Positions 7,216 through 12,482 of a stretch of DNA of 12,482 bases are shown here, in pieces (positions within the stretch are counted from its first letter, which is position 1; each line of letters opens with the position of its first letter). The notes beneath the pieces were generated by a model. The model saw only the letters and a program-made list of their open reading frames with translations, did not search any database and had not been told where the DNA came from. Source of the DNA: Chryseobacterium sp. UBA6632. GTDB taxonomy: Bacteria > Bacteroidota > Bacteroidia > Flavobacteriales > Weeksellaceae. Location of the stretch: positions 586 to 13,067 of the forward strand of contig DKLU01000377.1 in the NCBI GenBank assembly GCA_002455915.1. The letters are read 5' to 3'. The position numbers and the translations under genes were made by a program.

Positions 7216-7722
7216 ATGAAAAAAATATTCACACTTTCATTAGGTCTTGCCTTTTCATTATGCTTTTCACAAGGCAAATTATATATTCAAAATTATTCTA
7301 ATTACAATCTTGGTATGCGAATCGTAGCCGGAAACACAGGCAGTTGCCTTCCAGAAGCAGTTGCGAGTATGGATTTTCCTGCTCAGACACAAGATGTAAT
7401 TGACGACTTTAATGATGCTTTTACTTATACTGCAGGCTGGTCTGTAAGGCTTTCTCCTACAGGCAATCCATCATATTTCACGGCTCCTAATGGCTTACTG
7501 AACTCTATTTCACCAATTACCCGTTGGGAGTTTGCATGGTATCAGGCGCAAGATCCAATTACTGGCAATACAGTTTATGATACGGTAGACCACAATATGG
7601 CGGATAATTCTGCATTTCCAAACTGTGCATGGAACGGTTCTACGTTTGTAGACGGAACGGTAACAGATTCTTTTTGGTTCTATATTCCATCAGATAATGC
7701 AACGTATTTAGTTATTCAATAA
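7216..7722 (+). CDS. Secreted protein C2 of the cassette array, function unknown
   Basis: This is a 168-residue family-C protein: signal peptide to FSQ19, mature start GKLYIQNYSNYNL, cysteines at 44 and 137, W75, TRWEFAWYQAQDPITG at about 102-117, and ending FWFYIPSDNATYLVIQ. By hand count it is about 74% identical to C3. The differences concentrate in residues 41-95, while 96-168 is nearly constant. A 32-nt tract encoding FAWYQAQDPI is identical in C2 (7531-7562) and C3 (8992-9023), which suggests recent duplication or conversion. The protein is probably an exported all-beta domain with one disulfide; the role is unknown. Confidence 0.82.
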   Translation: MKKIFTLSLGLAFSLCFSQGKLYIQNYSNYNLGMRIVAGNTGSCLPEAVASMDFPAQTQDVIDDFNDAFTYTAGWSVRLSPTGNPSYFTAPNGLLNSISPITRWEFAWYQAQDPITGNTVYDTVDHNMADNSAFPNCAWNGSTFVDGTVTDSFWFYIPSDNATYLVIQ

Positions 7723-7761
7723 ATAGTAAAAAAATAAATCACATTTAAAAAATTAATGGTT

Positions 7762-8139
7762 ATGAAAAAAATTCTTTTATCGGCGGTTTACGCCAGCATT
7801 TTTTGTGCGGTTATTTCATGTTCTACTGAAAGAAATTCATTAGCAACCACTGAAGATCTAAAATCTACCGAAATGACCTCTTTCGACCGAGCTTTGAAGG
7901 ATATCATGAAGCCTGAAAACCGTTCAACACCTGAAGAAAAAGCAAGATGGGGAGCGCAATTAAATGACAGATCTTTAGATATTTTGTTCAATGCTTCTTT
8001 ACAATTAATCGGGAAAAAAGCAGAAAATAATACCGAAAATATCAGCAGAGTAGAAAAAGAAAAAGTAATTGTGCAGGCCACCAATCTTTATTTCTCGAAA
8101 CTGAACACCATAAAAGCAAATCAGAAAGCAGATAACTAA
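7762..8139 (+). CDS. Small lipoprotein A3 of the cassette array, function unknown
   Basis: The gene encodes 125 residues from ATG 7762, with lipobox VISC (C20). An ATG two codons upstream (7756) is in frame, but A1 and A2 begin at the position equal to 7762 and have no such extension. It differs from A2 at about eleven residues, mostly clustered in the linker at 82-96 (LIGKKAENNTENIS), which therefore appears to tolerate change. The block from STPEEKARWGAQ through LDILFNASLQ is unchanged in all three copies, as is the C-terminal helix VEKEKVIVQATNLYFSKLN, so these are the likely functional surfaces. B3 begins 11 nt after the stop. Confidence 0.85.
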   Translation: MKKILLSAVYASIFCAVISCSTERNSLATTEDLKSTEMTSFDRALKDIMKPENRSTPEEKARWGAQLNDRSLDILFNASLQLIGKKAENNTENISRVEKEKVIVQATNLYFSKLNTIKANQKADN

Positions 8140-8150
8140 AAACTAAGGCT

Positions 8151-8666
8151 ATGAAAAAATTAATTTTACCTCTTTTTTTAGCGAGTGCGCTTGGTTTGTC
8201 TGCTCAAAAGAAAATAAATATCTTCAATTATACTGCTTATAATTTATCGAATTCTCTGGTTGGCTCGAATCAGGCAAACAATTGTTATCCTTCTGTAAGC
8301 GGAACTAATCACCCAATACCAGTAGCTCCAGGAGGAGCGGTAACTTACAACGGATATTATGGAAGTCACTTACAAAATCCTCCTATCAACTCATGGAATG
8401 TAGAGCTCTCACCCACAAGCAGTTCTACGCAGTCAAGTACTTCTCCCCTTCTTATTACTTTGGGAAATACTACAGACTGGATGATGAATAAATTTAGCCT
8501 TTCGGATCCAAGTGGAGCGCCACTTTATTACAGCGGAGCGTCTATCGGGATGATAGGTTGCAATACGCCTGTTATTAGTGATTTAACACCATCTGCTGCA
8601 ACACCATATCCTTTCACAGCATTTTGGTTTCCGGTAGGAAATGAAACCTATTTTGTCATTCAATAG
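8151..8666 (+). CDS. Secreted protein B3 of the cassette array, function unknown
   Basis: This is a 171-residue family-B protein with a signal peptide ending SAQ19, then KKINIFNYTAYNL (K instead of the usual G at the first mature position). Cysteines are C45 (NNCYP) and C137 (MIGC). NPPINSWNVEL, SDPSGAPLYYSGASIG and the ending FWFPVGNETYFVIQ match B1 closely. TDWMMNKF replaces TKWQM(N/T)KF, and the loop after W82 is Ser/Thr-rich (SSSTQSSTS). The protein is probably a small exported beta domain; no family is recognised. C3 starts 10 nt downstream. Confidence 0.82.
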   Translation: MKKLILPLFLASALGLSAQKKINIFNYTAYNLSNSLVGSNQANNCYPSVSGTNHPIPVAPGGAVTYNGYYGSHLQNPPINSWNVELSPTSSSTQSSTSPLLITLGNTTDWMMNKFSLSDPSGAPLYYSGASIGMIGCNTPVISDLTPSAATPYPFTAFWFPVGNETYFVIQ

Positions 8667-8676
8667 AAAAATAATT

Positions 8677-9183
8677 ATGAAAAAGATATTTACTCTTTCA
8701 TTAGGTCTCGCATTTTCATTTTGTTTCTCACAAGGCAAACTCTATTTACAGAACTATTCTGCTTATGATCTTACTGTAAGAATAGTAGCAGGAAATACCA
8801 CGAACTGTTTACCTCTGGCTTCAACGAGTATAAGATTTCCCGCAGCTACCGAAGATGTAATAGAGAATTTTAATGATGCATTACCTTATACTACGGGATG
8901 GTCTGTATCACTTACCACTGGCACAATGCCAACTCAGGTAGCAATACCTTCCGGATTACTAACTGCAATCTCTCCTCTTACTCGCTGGGAATTTGCATGG
9001 TATCAGGCGCAAGATCCAATTACGGGCGACACAGTTTATGATACGGTAGAACACAATATGGCAGATAATACTGCTTTCAATAATTGCGGCTGGAGTGGTT
9101 CTACTTTTATTGACGGAACAATAACAGATTCTTTTTGGTTTTACATTCCATCAGAAAATGCAACGTATTTAGTTATTCAATAA
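8677..9183 (+). CDS. Secreted protein C3, last gene of the cassette array, function unknown
   Basis: This is a 168-residue family-C protein with signal peptide MKKIFTLSLGLAFSFCFSQ and mature start GKLYLQNYSAYDL. It has C44, C137, W75, TRWEFAWYQAQDP and FWFYIPSENATYLVIQ. I chose ATG 8677 by alignment with the other C proteins; an earlier in-frame ATG at 8641 lies within the end of B3 in another frame. The copy looks mosaic: FPAAT, PYTTGWSV and IPSGLLTAISP resemble C1b, whereas FAWYQAQDPITG and the 3' end resemble C2. The array terminator begins about 25 nt after its stop. Confidence 0.82.
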   Translation: MKKIFTLSLGLAFSFCFSQGKLYLQNYSAYDLTVRIVAGNTTNCLPLASTSIRFPAATEDVIENFNDALPYTTGWSVSLTTGTMPTQVAIPSGLLTAISPLTRWEFAWYQAQDPITGDTVYDTVEHNMADNTAFNNCGWSGSTFIDGTITDSFWFYIPSENATYLVIQ

Positions 9184-9208
9184 AGTTAAATTTGATTTCA
9201 CTTATCTA

Positions 9209-9240
9209 AAATGTCCCTAGGTTTATCTTAGGGACTTTTT
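9209..9240 (+). terminator. Rho-independent terminator of the ten-gene array
   Basis: GTCCCTA (9213-9219) pairs perfectly with TAGGGAC (9229-9235); a G-T wobble may add one pair at the loop. Five T follow (9236-9240), and an A-rich run precedes the stem. It is the only clear terminator on the plus strand after A1, which supports one long transcript. Confidence 0.88.
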
Positions 9241-9260
9241 AATTTCATAAAATTTATTAC

Positions 9261-9294
9261 TAAAAAAGAAGCTCATCTTCCGATAAGCTTCTTT
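9261..9294 (-). terminator. Rho-independent terminator of the efflux operon
   Basis: AAAGAAGCT (9265-9273) pairs with AGCTTCTTT (9286-9294). After one mismatch, ATC/GAT continues the stem around a 4-nt loop that reads GGAA on the minus strand. On that strand the stem runs into six T, so it serves the outer-membrane factor gene, whose stop is about 25 nt upstream. The two converging operons each have their own terminator. Confidence 0.82.
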
Positions 9295-9319
9295 AAGAAA
9301 AAATTTAATGTTATGAGAT

Positions 9320-10786
9320 TTATTTTTTTTCAGGTTCTGGTGAAACCACAGGATTCTGATCCCAACCGCCACCAAGAGCCCGATATACAGCTACACTTGC
9401 TTTTAGCTGATTGACTTTCTTTTCAACCAGTTCGAATCTCGATTCTAAAGCATCACGCTGCGTCAGCAAAACTTCCATATAATCGGCACGGGCATATTTA
9501 AACAAATCATTGGAAATGTCGATGGATTTCGTCAAAGCATCTACTTCCTTCGTTTTGATACCCACACTGCTTTCTAAATTTTTAATTTTAGAAAGCTGAT
9601 TCGCCACCTCAATATAAGCGCTCAAAACCGTTTGCTCATAGTGATAAACTGCCTGCACCTGCTTTGCATTAGCATTATAATATGACGCTTTAATTGCTGC
9701 TCTGTTAATCAGTGGAGCTGTTAATTCGCCTGCTAAAGAAAATAAAAATGATTCCGGTTTAATTAAATAGGTTGGATTAAAAGCCTGTAATCCAAAACCG
9801 GCACCGATGTCCAGAGAAGGATAAAATCTTGCTTTTGCTGATTTAATATCTAATTTTGAAGCCGCCAGTTCATATTCTGCCTGTTTGATATCCGGACGGT
9901 TTTCCAATAATTCAGAAGGGATTCCGGCATACACCGTTTGTGGAATGATCGTATCAAAATTCTGACTTCTTTCCACAGGCTGAGGAAATCTTCCGACCAA
10001 ATAATTGATCTTATTTTCAGTTTCCACAATTTTCTGCTGAATATCATACTGCATTCCCTGGGTTTTCAAAACCTGCGCCTGAAATCTTTTCACCGCCAAT
10101 TCATTCGAGCGGGCAAACTTTTTCAGATCTTTGATAATATTTAGAGCATCTTCCTGAATTTTAATGTTTTGATTTAAAATAACCAATTCATTATCCAAAG
10201 CCAACAGTTCATAATATGAGTCTGCAATTTCTGAAATCAGGTTGGTGATCATGAAGTTTTTTCCTTCCACACTTGCCAAATATCGCTGAACCTGAGCTCT
10301 TTTCGCATTGTGAAGTTTACCCCAAATATCCGTTTCCCATTTTGCCTGAACGCCCACTCCAAAATCAAAAAGAGGATCCGGCATTTCTTTTCCGGGCTGC
10401 ATTTCGGTATTGGCTTCCATGGCTCCGATATTGGTGTAACGGCTTACTTTATCTACCCCAACTCCGGCTTTTAAACCCACCGAAGGTAAATATTCTCCTT
10501 TTTTAGCCTTAATTTCATTTTTAGAAATTTCGATTTCCTGAAGAACGATATTTAATTCCTGATTATTCTGTAACGCCTGATTAATCAGATTTTGAAGATT
10601 AGGATCGCTGAAATATTCGTTCCATTTTTGCTTTCCAGTGTTGATAGTATCGTTTTCTGCTGATGCAAATTTTTCAGGAACCGTTCTGTTTTCAGCACGC
10701 TGCTGTATGTCTATAGGTTTGCAGGCCGCGAGACTTAATAAAAAGAATGCCGTACCTGCATATTGATATATTTTATTCTTATTCAT
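9320..10786 (-). CDS. RND efflux outer-membrane factor, TolC/OprM (NodT-type) lipoprotein
   Basis: This is a 488-residue protein with a lipoprotein signal peptide (lipobox LAAC, C22). It shows the two-repeat outer-membrane efflux architecture: a first helical repeat from about 60, the strand-turn segment WETDIWGKLHN at 150-160, a second repeat opened by ENRPDIKQAEYELAAS at 295-310 with KARFYPSLDIGAG after it, and the usual C-terminal ALGGGW. Such proteins trimerise into a beta-barrel and periplasmic tunnel that carries drugs or metabolites out of the cell (family knowledge). The ATG overlaps the last 8 bases of the RND permease gene, so the two are translationally coupled and almost certainly form one pump. 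Length is normal for the family. The substrate cannot be told from the sequence. Confidence 0.93.
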   Translation of the reverse strand: MNKNKIYQYAGTAFFLLSLAACKPIDIQQRAENRTVPEKFASAENDTINTGKQKWNEYFSDPNLQNLINQALQNNQELNIVLQEIEISKNEIKAKKGEYLPSVGLKAGVGVDKVSRYTNIGAMEANTEMQPGKEMPDPLFDFGVGVQAKWETDIWGKLHNAKRAQVQRYLASVEGKNFMITNLISEIADSYYELLALDNELVILNQNIKIQEDALNIIKDLKKFARSNELAVKRFQAQVLKTQGMQYDIQQKIVETENKINYLVGRFPQPVERSQNFDTIIPQTVYAGIPSELLENRPDIKQAEYELAASKLDIKSAKARFYPSLDIGAGFGLQAFNPTYLIKPESFLFSLAGELTAPLINRAAIKASYYNANAKQVQAVYHYEQTVLSAYIEVANQLSKIKNLESSVGIKTKEVDALTKSIDISNDLFKYARADYMEVLLTQRDALESRFELVEKKVNQLKASVAVYRALGGGWDQNPVVSPEPEKK

Positions 10787-12482
10787 AATGGATCATGTCT
10801 TCGCTAAATGGTGATTCTTGTTCTTCCTTAATCATTTTTTTACCATCTGCCCATTTTGCAAATATGTAATAGAGCCCCGGAATGATGACAACGCCGAAAA
10901 CAGTTCCGAATATCATCCCTCCCATTGAAGATGCCCCGATTGTATGATTTCCGATGGCTCCCGCTCCGTGAGCTAATACCAAAGGAATCATCCCCGCAAT
11001 AAATGCAAACGATGTCATTAGAATAGGACGGAAACGAACTTTTGCACCTTCAATCGCAGCATCAGCAATCGACATTCCTTCCAGACGCTTCTGAACGGCA
11101 AATTCTACAATTAAAACAGCGTTTTTACCGAGTAATCCGACGAGCATAATAAGACCTACTTGTGCATAAATGTCATTCTGAAGTCCCATTGCTTTCAACA
11201 AAAAGAAAGACCCGAAAAGACCTACAGGCAAAGAGGTAATAACTGCTAAAGGCAATATTAAGCTTTCGTATTGTGCCGCTAAAACCAGATAAACGAAGAT
11301 TAAAACAACAAGAAATACATAAATAGCCTCATTACCACGATTGGCTTCGTCATAAGACAACCCTTCCCAAGCCACTTTGTAACCATGAGGCAGAGTTTTT
11401 GCTGCCGTTTCGTTGATCGCCTGAATGGCATCAGCAGTGGTATATCCGGAAGCAGGAAGCCCTCTGATGGCAGCAGAATTATACATATTATAACGTGTAA
11501 TTTCATTTGGTCCCTGTGTTTTCTTCATGGTCATGAATGCAGAATAAGGAACCATTTCATCTCTGTCATTTTTAACATAGAGATTTAAAATATCTGTTGG
11601 AAGTCTTCTGAATTCCGGTCCGGACTGAACATATACTTTAAAAAATTGCCCAAAACGAATGAACCCCTGTTCATAAGTACTACCAATTAAAATATTTAAA
11701 TTATCCATTGCTTTACCGATAGAGACTCCTTTCTGCATGGCAGCATTATTGTCAAAAACCAATTCGTACTGCGGATAATTGGCAGCGAAGAAAGTAAATA
11801 CTCCTGTAAGTTCTTTACGTTTCTTTAGTTCTGCCATAAAATCTTTATTCACTTTATCGAATTCCTGATAATTGGTATCTCTGTTAATGTCTAACAATCT
11901 CATGGAAAAACCTCCTGAAGAACCAAATCCCGGAACTGCCGGCGGTTCGAAAAACTCGATGGTAGCTCCCAAATCTTTTGACTTTTCTTCTAACTCTTCC
12001 ATCACTTCTTTCACAGAATGTTCTCTGTCCGACCAAGGTTTAAGGTTAATTAAACACGTACCGGCGTTTGAACCTCTACCTTCCGTCATAATTTCGTAAC
12101 CCGCTAAAGAAGAAACAGATTCTACACCATCTACTTTTTCTGCAATACCCTGTAATTCTCTGGAAACTTTATTCGTTTGTTCCAAAGTAGATCCCGGAGG
12201 CGTCTGGATAATCGCATAAATAGTTCCCTGATCTTCAGTCGGAATGAAACCACCGGGAAGATTTTTATTAACAAAGAAAATTCCGGCGCTGAAAATAGCT
12301 AAAACCGTCCATGTTAAAGCTCTTCTGGTGACAATTCTTTTTAATAATGCAGCATACTTCCCTGTCAGCTTATCAAACAGACGATTAAAAGAATCGATAA
12401 ATCTTGTAAAAAGGGTTACTTTTTTAGGCTTACCATGATTATTTTTCAACAACATCGCACACAACACCGGTGTTAAGGTAAG
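10779..12482 (-). CDS. RND (AcrB/HAE1-type) multidrug efflux permease, N-terminal half beyond window edge
   Basis: The open frame enters from the right edge and covers 567 residues, about the C-terminal half of a usual 1040-1060-residue permease. It begins LTLTPVLCAMLLK, matching the end of TM6; a GTG at 12467 in this stretch is internal, not a start. Next come TM7 (about 55-72) and GGFIPTEDQG, then the second porter and docking domain, TM8 (about 386-405), LAAQYESLILP, GLIMLVGLLGKNAVLIVEFA (TM10-TM11 region), RFRPILMT, and the last helices ending near ADGKK. All are HAE1-family landmarks. The proton-relay aspartates of TM4 lie outside the window. The permease takes substrates from the periplasm or inner membrane using the proton gradient and passes them to the overlapping outer-membrane factor. 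The adaptor gene is probably further upstream. Confidence 0.93.
   Translation of the reverse strand, partial: LTLTPVLCAMLLKNNHGKPKKVTLFTRFIDSFNRLFDKLTGKYAALLKRIVTRRALTWTVLAIFSAGIFFVNKNLPGGFIPTEDQGTIYAIIQTPPGSTLEQTNKVSRELQGIAEKVDGVESVSSLAGYEIMTEGRGSNAGTCLINLKPWSDREHSVKEVMEELEEKSKDLGATIEFFEPPAVPGFGSSGGFSMRLLDINRDTNYQEFDKVNKDFMAELKKRKELTGVFTFFAANYPQYELVFDNNAAMQKGVSIGKAMDNLNILIGSTYEQGFIRFGQFFKVYVQSGPEFRRLPTDILNLYVKNDRDEMVPYSAFMTMKKTQGPNEITRYNMYNSAAIRGLPASGYTTADAIQAINETAAKTLPHGYKVAWEGLSYDEANRGNEAIYVFLVVLIFVYLVLAAQYESLILPLAVITSLPVGLFGSFFLLKAMGLQNDIYAQVGLIMLVGLLGKNAVLIVEFAVQKRLEGMSIADAAIEGAKVRFRPILMTSFAFIAGMIPLVLAHGAGAIGNHTIGASSMGGMIFGTVFGVVIIPGLYYIFAKWADGKKMIKEEQESPFSEDMIHYE

Larger units (their letters stand above)
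4297..9183 (+). repeat. Tandem array of three A-B-C gene cassettes (ten genes)
   Basis: The units are 4297-6265 (A1, B1, C1a, C1b), 6302-7722 (A2, B2, C2) and 7762-9183 (A3, B3, C3), all in one direction. Gaps within a cassette are 8-11 nt, and the gaps before C1b, A2 and A3 are 34, 36 and 39 nt. None of these gaps contains a good TAnnTTTG box or a terminator, so a single transcript ending at the terminator near 9240 is the simplest reading. The A genes are the best conserved between units: A1 and A2 differ at about 28 of 378 positions by my count, about 20 of them silent. No transposase, integrase or flanking direct repeat is visible, so unequal crossing-over between cassettes is a more likely origin than mobile-element insertion. 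Confidence 0.9.

Noticed and set aside
4685..9183. Possible type IX secretion C-terminal domain on the B and C proteins
   Set aside because: The proteins are too short to carry an added sorting domain and the usual CTD motifs are absent; the conserved ending seems to be part of the domain itself.
4297..9183. Mobile-element origin or CRISPR-like repeat structure for the array
   Set aside because: The repeat unit is a set of genes of about 1.4-2 kb. No transposase, integrase, terminal inverted repeats, target duplication or short regularly spaced repeats are visible.

Overview
The window looks like chromosomal DNA of a low-GC Bacteroidota, most likely a Chryseobacterium-like member of the Flavobacteriia. 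The supporting signs are the A/T-rich codon use, starts preceded by A-rich leaders rather than a clear Shine-Dalgarno sequence, TAnnTTTG-type -7 promoter boxes, flavobacterial signal peptides ending in FSQ or AQ, and a TolC/RND pair of typical flavobacterial type.

Layout. (1) Positions 1-3600, minus strand: two secreted carbohydrate-active enzymes with overlapping stop and start codons. They are a GH28 polygalacturonase-like protein followed by a LacZ-type GH2 glycosidase whose C-terminus runs off the left edge. This looks like a fragment of a plant-polysaccharide (pectin-type) utilisation locus. (2) Positions 3601-4296: a short DUF1801-family gene that appears to have lost the middle of its domain in frame, its likely promoter, and a rho-independent terminator. 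(3) Positions 4297-9183, plus strand: the most unusual part, a ten-gene array without other genes. It is built from three copies of a cassette: a small lipoprotein (A), a small secreted protein (B), and a second small secreted protein (C). The order is A1-B1-C1a-C1b / A2-B2-C2 / A3-B3-C3. Gaps inside cassettes are 8-11 nt. The gaps between C1a and C1b and between cassettes are 34-39 nt. The only strong terminator follows the last gene. (4) Positions 9320-12482, minus strand: an RND multidrug-efflux permease (N-terminus off the right edge) overlapping an OprM/NodT-type outer-membrane lipoprotein. Their terminator faces the terminator of the array.

How the parts work together. The GH28 and GH2 enzymes probably act one after the other on a pectic or related glycan outside the cytoplasm. 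The efflux genes are a standard tripartite pump missing its periplasmic adaptor, which probably lies upstream beyond the right edge. The A-B-C array has no function I recognise. A is nearly invariant between copies (about 91-96% identical by eye, with most A1/A2 nucleotide changes silent). B and C diverge more (about 63% for B2/B3 and 74% for C2/C3). B and C are themselves distant paralogues: same length, same order of landmarks, two cysteines about 93 residues apart, and a shared FWF...TY(L/F)(V/I)IQ ending. A constant membrane-anchored lipoprotein beside diversifying secreted partners is the best candidate here for an undescribed system. Its role (adhesion, toxin and immunity, surface assembly) cannot be decided from sequence alone.
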